Source: JAVKBW01 sp040222995 (GTDB lineage: Bacteria > Pseudomonadota > Alphaproteobacteria > UBA8366 > Aestuariispiraceae). Taken from it: 64,000 nt of DNA. A program made the position numbers and the translations under genes. The notes below the pieces were generated by a model that searched no databases, was not told the origin of the DNA, and saw only the letters and a list, made by a program, of their open reading frames with translations. The DNA lies in contig JAVKBW010000019.1 in assembly GCA_040222995.1 (NCBI GenBank), forward strand, positions 486,003-550,002, given 5' to 3'. Positions 27,105 to 35,887 of this stretch are shown here, one piece after another; position 1 is the stretch's first letter, and each line of letters begins with the position of its first letter.

Positions 27105-28427
27105 TTATTTTGAATAGACATAGTCCGGCAACCATAGCGCGATTTCGGGAAAAATCATGATCAAAGTCAAGGCCAGGATCATGATGAAAACAAAGGGAAT
27201 AATTGAACTGTATATGTCCCTCAGCCCGATTTCCGGCGGCGCCATTGCCCGCATCAAAAACAGATTATACCCGAATGGCGGCGTCATGTAGGCGATTTGT
27301 GTCGTGATCGTGTACAGCACGCCATACCAGATCAGATCGAAACCAAGCGCCTGAACCAGCGGAACGTACAGGGGCGCCACAATCACCAGCATCGCCGTGT
27401 CGTCCAGAAAGGTCCCCATCAGCAGAAACGAAAGCTGCATCAGGATCAGGATCATCCAGGGGTCGAGGCCCAGTTGTTCGGTGAACAGGTTGTCGATCGC
27501 CCGCACCGCGCCCAGTCCGTCGAACACAGCCCCGAACCCCAGGGCCGCCAGAATGATCCACATGAACATGCAGCTGATGGCCAGGGTCTGGCGAACCGAC
27601 GTCTCAAAAACCGCCCTGGTCATCCGCCCTTTCAGGACAGCCGCAAAAAACGCTGTCATCGCGCCGATGGCGGAACTTTCGACCAGACTGGTCCAGCCAT
27701 TGACGAAGGGAACCATCATGGCGGCGAAAATACACAGCGGCAGAATGCCGGATTTCAGCAGGGCGAGCTTCTGGGCCAGCGGAACATTCCGCTCTTCCTT
27801 GGCGAGCGGCGGCCCGAGATGCGGCTGGAACCGGCAGCGGATGGCAATGTACAGAATGAACAGTCCGGCCATCATCAGGCCCGGCAACACGCCGGCGAGC
27901 CAGAGCTGACCGACCGGCTGACGCGCAATCATGGCATAGAGAACCAGCACAACGCTGGGCGGCACCAGGATTCCCAGCGACGATCCGGCCTGTATGACGC
28001 CGGTCACCATTCGTTTATCGTAACCGCGTCGCAACAGTTCAGGCAGGGCGATGGTGGCCCCGATGGCCATGCCGGCCACGCTCAGCCCGTTCATCGCGGA
28101 AACCAGCACCATCAGACCGATCGTGCCGATGGCGAGTCCGCCGCGTATCGGCCCCATCCAGACATGAAACATCTTGTACAGGTCATCGGCCAGTCTGGAT
28201 TCAGACAGCACGTAGCCCATGAAAATGAACATCGGCAGGGTCAGCAGCGGATACCATTTCATCAGCTTGACGGCCGCCGAGAACGGGATGCCGGAACCGC
28301 CCGTTCCCCACAGCGTCAGCGCCGCAATTGCGGCGACAGCACCGATGGCGCCGAAAACCCGCTGACCGGTCATCAGCATCAGCATCATCGATGCGAACAT
28401 GATGATGGCGATGGCCTCATATGACAT
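27105..28427 (-). CDS. dctM: TRAP transporter large permease DctM
   Basis: A 440-residue inner-membrane protein with about a dozen hydrophobic helices, the usual DctM size. Recognisable segments are MLMTGQRVFGAIGAVA, SSLGILVPPSVVLVLYAMIARQPVGQLWLAGVLPGL and LLMGTFLDDTAMLVIVAPLYVPL. It couples solute entry to a sodium gradient together with DctQ and DctP. The start codon overlaps the dctQ stop (TGATG), so the two subunits are translationally coupled. dctP follows after 72 bases. Confidence 0.95.
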   Translation of the reverse strand: MSYEAIAIIMFASMMLMLMTGQRVFGAIGAVAAIAALTLWGTGGSGIPFSAAVKLMKWYPLLTLPMFIFMGYVLSESRLADDLYKMFHVWMGPIRGGLAIGTIGLMVLVSAMNGLSVAGMAIGATIALPELLRRGYDKRMVTGVIQAGSSLGILVPPSVVLVLYAMIARQPVGQLWLAGVLPGLMMAGLFILYIAIRCRFQPHLGPPLAKEERNVPLAQKLALLKSGILPLCIFAAMMVPFVNGWTSLVESSAIGAMTAFFAAVLKGRMTRAVFETSVRQTLAISCMFMWIILAALGFGAVFDGLGAVRAIDNLFTEQLGLDPWMILILMQLSFLLMGTFLDDTAMLVIVAPLYVPLVQALGFDLIWYGVLYTITTQIAYMTPPFGYNLFLMRAMAPPEIGLRDIYSSIIPFVFIMILALTLIMIFPEIALWLPDYVYSK

Positions 28428-28981
28428 CAGGAGGCACTTTCACGCAGTGTCTTGATATCCTTGATCAGCTCTGAAACCGCCTGCAGCAGCATCAGGAAAA
28501 ACCCGCAGCACATGATAATCTTGATCGGTGCTGTATAAGGCCGCCAGGCCGTCGGGTTCCGTTCGCCGTATTGCAGCGCATAGCTGGTGCTGTCGATTGC
28601 ACCGTAGAGCAGCACACCGAGATAGAAGATCAGGAAAAAGATCGTGCAGACATCAAACTGGGCCTTCTTCTTCACCGACCATTCGCCGTAAAACAGATCC
28701 ATCCGCACATTCGACCCCAGTTGAATCGAATACGGCCCGCCGAGCAGGTAATAGGTCACCATCGCGAATTGCGCCATTTCGAGCGTCCAGAGCGACGGCA
28801 GAAAAAATGTCTTGGAAATCGACGACCACAACAGGATCGCAACCATTGCGAAGATGCCGTACATCATGACCCGCCCGATGCGGCGGTTCACGGAATCGAC
28901 GATCCGGACATAGTGGTCAGTCCACGACGGCATATATCCCCCTGCCAGACCGGTTACGGTCGGTGTGTCCTTTTTGGACAT
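28427..28981 (-). CDS. dctQ: TRAP transporter small permease DctQ
   Basis: A 184-residue membrane protein with four helices, the DctQ pattern (IFAMVAILLWSSISKTFF, then WTLEMAQFAMVTYYLLGG, then the cytoplasmic arginine-rich loop and two further helices). The ATG at 28981 gives the longest product. A second ATG at 28933, starting MPSWTDHY, has a better-spaced AGGGGGAT ribosome binding site and may be the true start. It leads the dctQ-dctM-dctP operon. Confidence 0.9.
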   Translation of the reverse strand: MSKKDTPTVTGLAGGYMPSWTDHYVRIVDSVNRRIGRVMMYGIFAMVAILLWSSISKTFFLPSLWTLEMAQFAMVTYYLLGGPYSIQLGSNVRMDLFYGEWSVKKKAQFDVCTIFFLIFYLGVLLYGAIDSTSYALQYGERNPTAWRPYTAPIKIIMCCGFFLMLLQAVSELIKDIKTLRESAS

Positions 28982-29316
28982 CTTTCCCGATACGGACGGA
29001 GACTGGTCTCCAAGCCCATCAGGCAGACCTGAAACCTAGTCCGACAGGCGGAGGATTGGCAAGCCATGTCATGGTAACCACCAGTCGACTGCCGCTAGCG
29101 GGTTCTACGCAGGGTTTCAGCCCTGACCCCGTGCAGGCTTGCATCGTTTGACCGGCAACCACAAAAATCCGTGTCGCGACGTTTTCAGGGCCCTGAATAT
29201 CCAGTTCCTTATCGGCAAAATATCGTCACACGCTCCGAAACTGTGACTTAGTCACATTCCTTGTGAATTAGAATTGTTAAAAAGTGATCGTTAACACTTC
29301 ACAAGGAGATAATCAG
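28982..29316. promoter_or_regulatory. Divergent intergenic region between dctQ and the peroxiredoxin gene
   Basis: These 335 bases hold no gene that I can support. They must contain the promoters of the TRAP operon (leftward) and of the peroxiredoxin gene (rightward). The part near the peroxiredoxin gene is AT-rich and carries the TGTGA/TCACA modules listed separately. In the part near dctQ I see nothing specific. Confidence 0.6.
29242..29271 (+). promoter_or_regulatory. Operator-like array of TGTGA/TCACA half sites
   Basis: Three adjoining 10-base units read TGTGACTTAG (29242-29251), TCACATTCCT (29252-29261) and TGTGAATTAG (29262-29271). The outer units are direct repeats with one mismatch. 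The first and second, and the second and third, form inverted TGTGA/TCACA pairs with five-base spacers, one base shorter than the Crp consensus. The array ends 45 bases before the peroxiredoxin ATG. A Crp-like or dimeric redox regulator binding here is inference. Confidence 0.55.
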
Positions 29317-29973
29317 ATGACCGAAACAGAAACCAGGGCCGCTTCGGGCCTTCCGCGCCTCAACGAACCCGCCCCCGCCTTCGATGCGAAAACAACGCAT
29401 GGCCGGCGCACACTGGCCGATTACAAGGGCAAATGGCTGGTGCTGTTTTCCCACCCCGCCGACTTCACCCCGGTCTGTACAACCGAGTTCATGGCGTTTG
29501 CGAAACTGGCCGACAAGTTCGCCGAAAGGGATTGCGATCTGCTCGGCCTGTCCATCGACAGCAACTACGCCCACATCGCCTGGGCCCGCAGCATCGAGGA
29601 AAACTTCGGCGTCAAGATCACGTTTCCGATCATCGAGGATCTTTCGATGACAGTGGCCAACGCCTACGGCATGATCCAGCCGGGCGCCAGCGATACATCG
29701 GCGGTCCGCGCGACCTTCCTGATCGATCCGAACGGCGTCCTTCGGGCGATGGTTTACTATCCGATGTCGAACGGCCGCAGCATCGACGAATTCCTGCGGT
29801 TGCTGACCGCCCTGCAGACCTCCGACTCGCATGGCGTCGCCACGCCGGAAGGCTGGCAGCCGGGTGAAATGTGCATCGTGCCGCCGCCGCAGACCCAAGA
29901 CGAGGCGGAAACCCGCAAGGACGAAGGCTACGAATATACAGACTGGTACTTCTCGAAGAAGAACATCGCCTGA
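29317..29973 (+). CDS. Peroxiredoxin, 1-Cys/Prx6 type
   Basis: A 218-residue thiol peroxidase that reduces hydrogen peroxide and alkyl hydroperoxides. The peroxidatic cysteine is in FSHPADFTPVCTTEF near residue 50, and the C-terminal extension typical of Prx6-like proteins is present (GVATPEGWQPGEMCIVPPP). A second cysteine in that extension (GEMCIV) could act as a resolving cysteine, as in archaeal relatives. ATG at 29317 is preceded by AAGGAG. It is followed by a strong terminator and is probably transcribed alone from the operator-bearing upstream region. Confidence 0.95.
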   Translation: MTETETRAASGLPRLNEPAPAFDAKTTHGRRTLADYKGKWLVLFSHPADFTPVCTTEFMAFAKLADKFAERDCDLLGLSIDSNYAHIAWARSIEENFGVKITFPIIEDLSMTVANAYGMIQPGASDTSAVRATFLIDPNGVLRAMVYYPMSNGRSIDEFLRLLTALQTSDSHGVATPEGWQPGEMCIVPPPQTQDEAETRKDEGYEYTDWYFSKKNIA

Positions 29974-29988
29974 CGGCGAGCCGTTAAC

Positions 29989-30026
29989 CCGCCGCCGGTC
30001 TCAAATTGGCCGGCGGCGGTTCCTTT
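29989..30026 (+). terminator. Rho-independent terminator after the peroxiredoxin gene
   Basis: CCGCCGCCGG (29989-29998) and CCGGCGGCGG (30010-30019) form a perfect 10-pair stem with an 11-base loop, followed by TTCCTTT. It lies 16 bases after the peroxiredoxin stop. The MscS gene ends toward it from the other side. Confidence 0.8.
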
Positions 30027-30048
30027 CCGCCGGACCCGGCCGTCGTCC

Positions 30049-31398
30049 TCACCCCTCGGCTTCGACGCCACTCTCTTTCGCCATCGTGACTTCGACGGGC
30101 CCTTTGACATGCAGGTCGCGCTGCGGGAACGGGAACTTGACGCCGGCCTCGTGGAACTTGTCCCAGACGATGAACAGGATGTCGGAGCGAATGTTGCGCA
30201 CCCCTTCCCTCGGATCGGCAATCCATACCCGCAGTTCCAGGTTCACCGAACTGTCGCCGAACTCGATCAGCAGGCATTTCGGGGCCGGGTCGTCGATCAC
30301 CCGCTTGCATTCACCTGCCGCCTCGATGGCCAGTTTCGCCGCCAGACGCAGATCGCTGTCATAGGATACCCCGATGGGGATTTTCAGCCGCACCTTGCTG
30401 TCGGTATACGACCAGTTCTCGACCCGCCGGGTGATGAATTCCTCGTTCGGAATCAGATGTTCGATGCCGTCGCGGGTAATCACCGACGCATAGCGCGCGC
30501 CGAAACTTTTCACCCAGCCATAGGTCTGTTCCACGGCCACCACGTCGCCCGGCTTGATGGACTTGTCCATCAGCAGGATGATGCCCGATACCAGATTGGA
30601 AATAACCTTCTGCAGCCCGAAGCCGATGCCGACGCCCAGCGCGCCGGAGAAGAAGGCGAAGGCGGTCAGATCCACGCCGATGGTCTTCAGCCCGACGACA
30701 AGGGCCAGCACGACCAGCGTCACCTTGGTCAGTTTCGCCAGCAGCACCTGAACCGACGGCGTCAGTTCCGACACCGCGCGGAACCGCCGTTCCAGCACGC
30801 CGGAAAGCGCCGTCGCGCCCCACAGCAGCACCGCCAGCGACAGCACGCCCTTGATGATCATCAGCACCGAAACCCGGACATCGCCGACAGAAACCGCCGC
30901 CTTGTCGAACATGTCGATGGTCGGGTCCAGAAGCTGCAGAATGTTCAGTGCGGTGACGATCCAGATCACGGTCGCCGCCAGCCTTGCCAGCACATTCGTC
31001 CGGATCACCGCCGCCAGCAGCGAAATCGCCATCCAGGCGAAAGTCAGGCTGGCCGCTGTGCGCAGCAACCAGCTATCGATCCTGTCCGGAACCGTGCGGT
31101 CGACGATTTCCGCCGTCAGCCACAGCAGGATGAAAAACATCGCCCAGCGGATCAGGTTCGGCAGGCGCGACAGCAACCGGTACAGAAAACCGGTCAGCCG
31201 GGCCGCGCCGAGGGTCTGGCTGAACCACGCCGTCGTCCGGCCCTTCAGGCGGGCCGCCAGAACGCTCGCCAGGGCGAAATGCACGGCGATGAAGGCGATC
31301 TGCGCCATCACTGACCAACTGAAGACGCGGGTCCGCAGCCAGAACAGCCATCCCCGGACCGTCAGTTCAGCGGTTTCATAATCAGGCAGAAATTCCAT
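30049..31398 (-). CDS. Mechanosensitive ion channel of the MscS family
   Basis: A 449-residue membrane protein with several N-terminal helices and a C-terminal MscS core. The pore-lining TM3 is seen in FAFFSGALGVGIGFGLQKVISNLVSGIILL, with the small-residue packing of MscS. The beta domain follows with IKPGDVVAVEQTYGWVKSFGARYASVITRDG and LIPNEEFITRRVENWS. It would release solutes on hypo-osmotic shock. It stands alone between the peroxiredoxin and the FAH-family gene on the opposite strand. ATG at 31398 is supported by the family start only. Confidence 0.94.
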   Translation of the reverse strand: MEFLPDYETAELTVRGWLFWLRTRVFSWSVMAQIAFIAVHFALASVLAARLKGRTTAWFSQTLGAARLTGFLYRLLSRLPNLIRWAMFFILLWLTAEIVDRTVPDRIDSWLLRTAASLTFAWMAISLLAAVIRTNVLARLAATVIWIVTALNILQLLDPTIDMFDKAAVSVGDVRVSVLMIIKGVLSLAVLLWGATALSGVLERRFRAVSELTPSVQVLLAKLTKVTLVVLALVVGLKTIGVDLTAFAFFSGALGVGIGFGLQKVISNLVSGIILLMDKSIKPGDVVAVEQTYGWVKSFGARYASVITRDGIEHLIPNEEFITRRVENWSYTDSKVRLKIPIGVSYDSDLRLAAKLAIEAAGECKRVIDDPAPKCLLIEFGDSSVNLELRVWIADPREGVRNIRSDILFIVWDKFHEAGVKFPFPQRDLHVKGPVEVTMAKESGVEAEG

Positions 31399-31559
31399 GC
31401 AAAACAGACTAACATGATTTTCATCGCGTTATTCCAGCCATTTACGTCGGATATGAGAAAATATGCCGGTGCCCGGTCGAGGTATTACAGTCCAGCGCGG
31501 CGGTCCGTGAAGCAGGACCGGTCAGCAGGGATTTTCGACAGACAGGAAGGACGACGCAG

Positions 31560-32405
31560 ATGAAACTATTCCGTCACGGAGCAGCCGGCGAGGAACGTCC
31601 CGGCATCGTCGATGCAAACGGCGGCCTGCGCGATCTGACCGGCCAAATCGACGATATCGACGGCGCGGCTTTGTCGCCGGCGGCCCTCGACGCCTTGCGC
31701 AAAATCGATACCGCATCCCTGCCCGTGCTGGACCCGACGGTACGGATCGGACCTTGTGTCGGCTCGGTGAAAACCCTGCTTGGTATCGGCCTCAACTTCG
31801 CCGACCACGCCGCCGAGGCCGGCCAGCCCGCGCCGAGTGAACCCATCCTGTTCGGCAAATCCGTCTCCTCGATCTGCGGACCGAACGACGACATCGAAAT
31901 TCCGCGCGGTTCGAAAAAGACCGACTGGGAAATCGAACTCGGCGTGGTGATCGGCAAACGCACGAAATACGTCGAGGAAAAGGACGCGCTGGACCATGTC
32001 GCCGGCTACTGCACGATCAACGATGTTTCCGAACGGGCCTACCAGTTCGACGGCACCGGCCACTGGATCAAGGGTAAAAGCCACGACACGTTCGGCCCGA
32101 TCGGCCCGTACATGGTCACCGCCGACGAGGTGCCCGACCCGCAGGACCTGCATCTGTGGTGTGAAATCGACGGCGTGATGCGGCAAAACGGCACGACCGC
32201 GACGATGATCTTTCCGGTTCGCGAACTGGTGGCCTTCGTCAGCCGGTTCATGACGCTGGAACCGGGCGACATTCTCGCCACCGGCACCCCGCCGGGCGTC
32301 GGCCTGGGCATCAAGCCGGAACCGGTTTTCCTGCGCGCCGGTCAGACATTGCGCTGCGGCGTCGATGGCCTCGGTGAACAGACCCACCGGCTTGTGGACG
32401 CTTAG
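31560..32405 (+). CDS. Fumarylacetoacetate hydrolase (FAH) family protein
   Basis: A 281-residue member of the FAH superfamily, whose enzymes hydrolyse or decarboxylate 2-oxo acids at a metal centre. The metal-binding acidic residues are visible in WEIELGVVIGK (two glutamates) and YCTINDVSERAYQ (aspartate). The substrate-loop signature is KSHDTFGPIGPYMVTADEVPDP, and the ending is TGTPPGVGLGIKPEP. Annotators often call such proteins ureidoglycolate lyase, but acylpyruvase and other reactions occur in the group. It ends six bases from the convergent crotonase gene. Confidence 0.92.
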   Translation: MKLFRHGAAGEERPGIVDANGGLRDLTGQIDDIDGAALSPAALDALRKIDTASLPVLDPTVRIGPCVGSVKTLLGIGLNFADHAAEAGQPAPSEPILFGKSVSSICGPNDDIEIPRGSKKTDWEIELGVVIGKRTKYVEEKDALDHVAGYCTINDVSERAYQFDGTGHWIKGKSHDTFGPIGPYMVTADEVPDPQDLHLWCEIDGVMRQNGTTATMIFPVRELVAFVSRFMTLEPGDILATGTPPGVGLGIKPEPVFLRAGQTLRCGVDGLGEQTHRLVDA

Positions 32406-32411
32406 GGTCGT

Positions 32412-33206
32412 TTATTTTTTCTGCCACGGTGGCGGCTGTTTGGTCAGGAAGGCGTCGACGCCCTGTTCGGTTTCCCGTTCCAGCATGTTTTCCGTCATCA
32501 CCTGGCTGACATAATCATACGCGTCCTCGACGCCCATTTCGATCTGCCGGTAGAACGCTGATTTGCCGATTTTCAGCGCCACCGGCGATTTCGACAGGAT
32601 TGTCCGGGCCAGATCGTCCGTCACGGCCTCCAGCTCGTCCAGCGGGGCGATCCGATTGATCAGCCCAAGGCCGAGCGCCTTTTCCGCATCGACCATTTCG
32701 CCGGTCAGCAGCATTTCCATCGCCGCCTTGCGCGGCACCGCGCGCGACAGCGCAACCATCGGCGTCGAACAGAACAGGCCGATATTGACGCCGGGCGTCG
32801 CAAAATGCGAATCCGCCGCGGCCACGGCCAGATCGCAGCTCGCGACGAGCTGGCACCCGGCCGCCGTCGCAATGCCGTGCACCCGTGCGATGACCGGCTG
32901 GCGGATCGACTGCACCGCCATCATCATCGCACTGCAGTCTTCGAACAGACCCTGCAGGAACGCCCGGTCGGGATTGGCGCGGATTTCCTTCAGATCGTGG
33001 CCCGCACAGAAAGCCGGTCCGGCGCCGGAAAGGATCACCAGACGGATGCTCTCGTCCCGGTCGATATCCGCCAGCGCCTGCCGCGTTTCCGCAATCAGCG
33101 ACCGGGACAGGGCATTGCGCTGCCGCGGCCGGTTCAGAATCAGCGTCGCAATTTCACGGGTCTTTTCGATCAGCAGTTCGGGTTGATCGGTCGAAGCGGT
33201 ATCCAT
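32412..33206 (-). CDS. Enoyl-CoA hydratase/isomerase family protein lacking both catalytic glutamates (ECHDC3-like)
   Basis: A 264-residue crotonase-fold protein. The oxyanion-hole loop FCAGHDLKEI is intact. Where classical hydratases have GGGCEL and QPE with the two catalytic glutamates, this protein has AAGCQL and TPGVNIGLFCSTP, so these positions are glutamine and glycine. The pattern is very like the mitochondrial ECHDC3 group (from memory), whose reaction is unclear. It lies eight bases after the propionyl-CoA synthetase-like gene and should be co-transcribed with it. Confidence 0.9.
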   Translation of the reverse strand: MDTASTDQPELLIEKTREIATLILNRPRQRNALSRSLIAETRQALADIDRDESIRLVILSGAGPAFCAGHDLKEIRANPDRAFLQGLFEDCSAMMMAVQSIRQPVIARVHGIATAAGCQLVASCDLAVAAADSHFATPGVNIGLFCSTPMVALSRAVPRKAAMEMLLTGEMVDAEKALGLGLINRIAPLDELEAVTDDLARTILSKSPVALKIGKSAFYRQIEMGVEDAYDYVSQVMTENMLERETEQGVDAFLTKQPPPWQKK

Positions 33207-33214
33207 GACGCCTC

Positions 33215-35113
33215 CTACTTCTTCGCGTAGCCGATGCTCGCCAGTGACGCCTCGATCTCATCCAGAATCGCCGGGTCCTCGATTGTCGCCGGCATCGGAT
33301 AGGATGCCCCGTCGGCGATTTTGCTCATCGTGCCGCGCAGAATTTTGCCGGACCGGGTTTTCGGCAGCCGTTTCACGACCACGGCGGATTTGAACGCCGC
33401 GACCGGTCCTATTTTATCCCGCACCAGCTTCACGCACTCCTTCGCCACGTCGTCCGGGGCAACCGTGCATCCGGCGTTCAGCACAAGCAGCCCGACAGGC
33501 GCCTGCCCTTTTAAAGCGTCCGACACGCCCATGACGGCGCATTCGGCGACTTCCGGATGGCTGGCCAGCACTTCCTCAATCGCACCTGTCGAAAGACGAT
33601 GGCCGGCGACATTGATGACGTCATCGGTGCGCGCCATGACGAATACATACCCGTCATCGTCGATCATGCCGGCATCGCCGGTTTTGTAGTAACCGGGATA
33701 TTCGTCGAAATAGCTTTGTTTGAACCGCGCATCCGCATTCCACAATGTCAGGAAGGAGCTCGGCGGCATCGGTTGCTTGACGCAGATCGCCCCCACCTCG
33801 CCGCGCGGCATTTCCTGCCCTTCCGGACTAAGGATATGGATATTCCATCCTGGCACCGGCCGGGTCGGCGACCCCAGCCTGACCGGCAATTCCTCGATGC
33901 CGATGCAGTTGGCCGCCATGGCCCAGCCGGTTTCAGTCTGCCACCAGTGATCGATCACCCGCACACCCAGCGTACGCTGCGCCCATTCGATCGTATCGGG
34001 GTCGCTGCGCTCACCGGCCAGAAACAGGCTCTTCAGGCTCGACGTATCGTAATTTTTCACAAAGTCCGCCGCCGGGTCCTGCTGCTTGATGGCGCGGATG
34101 GCGGTCGGCGCGGTAAACAGCACCTCGACCTTGTAGTCCTCGATGATCCGCCAGAAGGACCCGGGGTCGGGCGTTCCGACCGGCTTGCCCTCGAACATCA
34201 CGGACGTGCATCCATGCAGCAAAGGCCCATAGATGATGTAGGAATGGCCGACCACCCAGCCGACATCCGACGCCGCCCAGTACACCGCGCCCGGCTCGAC
34301 ATTGTAGACATTCTTCATCGACCATTTTATGGCCACCGCATGGCCGCCATTGTCGCGGACCACGCCTTTCGGCGCGCCCGTCGTGCCTGACGTGTAAAGG
34401 ATATACAGCGGGTCGGTCGCGGCGACCGGCACGCAATCGGCGGCCCTCGCGGATTCCATTTCCGACACCCAGTCAACGTCCCTGCCCGCAACCAAAGATG
34501 CCTGGCATTCGGGGCGCTGGAAGATGATACAGGTTTCGGGTTTGTTTTTCGCGATATCGATCGCAGCGTCCAGCAACGGTTTGTATTCGACCACCCGGTT
34601 CGGCTCCAGACCGCAGGAGGCGCTGATCACCGCCTTGGCCCCGCAATCGTCGATCCGCACCGCCAGTTCATTCGCCGCGAAACCGCCGAAGACAATGCTG
34701 TGGATGGTGCCCAGGCGGGCGCAGGCCAGGGTTGCAACGACCGCTTCCGGGATCATCGGCATGTAGATGATGACCCGGTCGCCCTTGCCGACGCCCTTCG
34801 CCTTCAGAACGCCGGCGATGCGGGAAACCTGATCCTGCAACTCGGTATAACTGACACGTCGTTTCGCGCCGGTCATGGCGCTGTCGTAAATCAATGCGGC
34901 CTGATCGCCGCGCCCGGCCTCAACATGCCTGTCGACCGCGTTGTAGCAGGTATTCAGTTCCGCGCCGGCGAACCATCGGACATGCGGCAGCGAATCGTCG
35001 TCAAGCACGCGGTCCCAGGGTTTGATCCAGTCGATTCCCGCCGCAGCTTCGGCCCAGAAGCCCGCCGGATCGTCAATCGACCGGCGGTATGTCTTTTCCA
35101 TTTCACCTGACAT
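33215..35113 (-). CDS. prpE: Propionyl-CoA synthetase-like acyl-CoA ligase (PrpE/ACSS3 type)
   Basis: From ATG at 35113, preceded by GGGAGGAAC, the product has 632 residues, normal for PrpE. It activates propionate or a similar short acid with ATP and CoA. Marks are the acetyl-CoA synthetase N-terminus (YRRSIDDPAGFWAEAA), the ATP loop YTSGTTGAPKGVVRDNGGH, the adenylate motif DHWWQTETGWAM, and the C-terminal RSGKILRGTM. The last carries the catalytic lysine that is acetylated in relatives. A perfect FNR-type palindrome lies 50 bases upstream. The crotonase-like gene follows. Confidence 0.93.
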   Translation of the reverse strand: MSGEMEKTYRRSIDDPAGFWAEAAAGIDWIKPWDRVLDDDSLPHVRWFAGAELNTCYNAVDRHVEAGRGDQAALIYDSAMTGAKRRVSYTELQDQVSRIAGVLKAKGVGKGDRVIIYMPMIPEAVVATLACARLGTIHSIVFGGFAANELAVRIDDCGAKAVISASCGLEPNRVVEYKPLLDAAIDIAKNKPETCIIFQRPECQASLVAGRDVDWVSEMESARAADCVPVAATDPLYILYTSGTTGAPKGVVRDNGGHAVAIKWSMKNVYNVEPGAVYWAASDVGWVVGHSYIIYGPLLHGCTSVMFEGKPVGTPDPGSFWRIIEDYKVEVLFTAPTAIRAIKQQDPAADFVKNYDTSSLKSLFLAGERSDPDTIEWAQRTLGVRVIDHWWQTETGWAMAANCIGIEELPVRLGSPTRPVPGWNIHILSPEGQEMPRGEVGAICVKQPMPPSSFLTLWNADARFKQSYFDEYPGYYKTGDAGMIDDDGYVFVMARTDDVINVAGHRLSTGAIEEVLASHPEVAECAVMGVSDALKGQAPVGLLVLNAGCTVAPDDVAKECVKLVRDKIGPVAAFKSAVVVKRLPKTRSGKILRGTMSKIADGASYPMPATIEDPAILDEIEASLASIGYAKK

Positions 35114-35162
35114 GGTCGTTCCTCCCTGCCGCGCTGTATATCGGCGTCCCGCATGCAGCGCT

Positions 35163-35176
35163 TTGATCGCGATCAA
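35163..35176. promoter_or_regulatory. FNR/FixK-type box upstream of prpE
   Basis: TTGATCGCGATCAA is a perfect 14-base palindrome and matches the FNR/FixK consensus TTGAT-N4-ATCAA at every specified position. It is 50 bases before the prpE ATG and 85 bases after the uspA stop. It should place the prpE-crotonase pair under oxygen control. The cognate regulator is not in the window, as the Crp-like protein near 23.3 kb has a Crp-type recognition helix. Confidence 0.7.
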
Positions 35177-35260
35177 TACTCCGATACCAGAACGAAAAGA
35201 ACGGCGCGTCAATTCTCTGACGGCCGTCCGATCGTCGCACAACGAATTACTGCATACCGG

Positions 35261-35704
35261 TTACTTGACGAGCATGCAGGTCATCTGCGTCAGATTAACC
35301 AGTTTTCGGGAAACGCTTCCCAGTTCCTTGCCTGAATCCTTGCCCAGGCCGCGCCGGCCCGCGACGATAAGATCGATCTTGTTCTTCTTGGCTATACTTG
35401 CAATTCCGGAGGCCGGGTCGCCCGACGTAATATTTCCGTCGACATCCGTGAACCCCTTGGATTCCGCCTTGTGCTTGGACAGATTGACCAACTGTTCGCC
35501 GGCTTTCATCAGAATATCCTGGCGTTGTCTTTCCATCGCCTCGTATTCCTGCATCAGCCCGGGATTCAACGGAACCTGCATATGACGAACGACATGGACC
35601 AATGAAATGCTGGCCGAATACTTTTTTGCGATATCAATGGCGAAATCCAGCGCCCGCTGAGAATTATCCGATCCGTCAATTGCAACCAGAATGCTTTTTA
35701 TCAT
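35261..35704 (-). CDS. Universal stress protein, UspA family
   Basis: A 147-residue single-domain Usp. It starts MIKSILVAIDGSDNSQRALDFA and has the ATP-binding loop G-x2-G-x9-G-S in GRRGLGKDSGKELGS, so it belongs to the ATP-binding subgroup. The ending VSRKLVNLTQMTCMLVK is also typical. Such proteins help survival under starvation or low oxygen. It is divergent from the histidine kinase and lies upstream of prpE in the same direction. Confidence 0.93.
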   Translation of the reverse strand: MIKSILVAIDGSDNSQRALDFAIDIAKKYSASISLVHVVRHMQVPLNPGLMQEYEAMERQRQDILMKAGEQLVNLSKHKAESKGFTDVDGNITSGDPASGIASIAKKNKIDLIVAGRRGLGKDSGKELGSVSRKLVNLTQMTCMLVK

Positions 35705-35887
35705 GTTTTTATCCCCTGTTCCGTTCGCTCAAGCATGAATACTTTGAACGTGTTTTTCGTCGTAAAAGCGGCATTTCGCCTGATACATCGACGTATTTCG
35801 TCTACAATGACCGCCGTTCGCCGATAGATCAACGGATGAACGGAGTTTATTGCGGAAATTGCAGGCGAACAGGGGCGTTACGGGTCA

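Noticed and set aside
30109..31314. 401-codon plus-strand frame antisense to mscS
   Set aside because: The product is glutamine- and arginine-rich noise opposite a well-conserved MscS protein.
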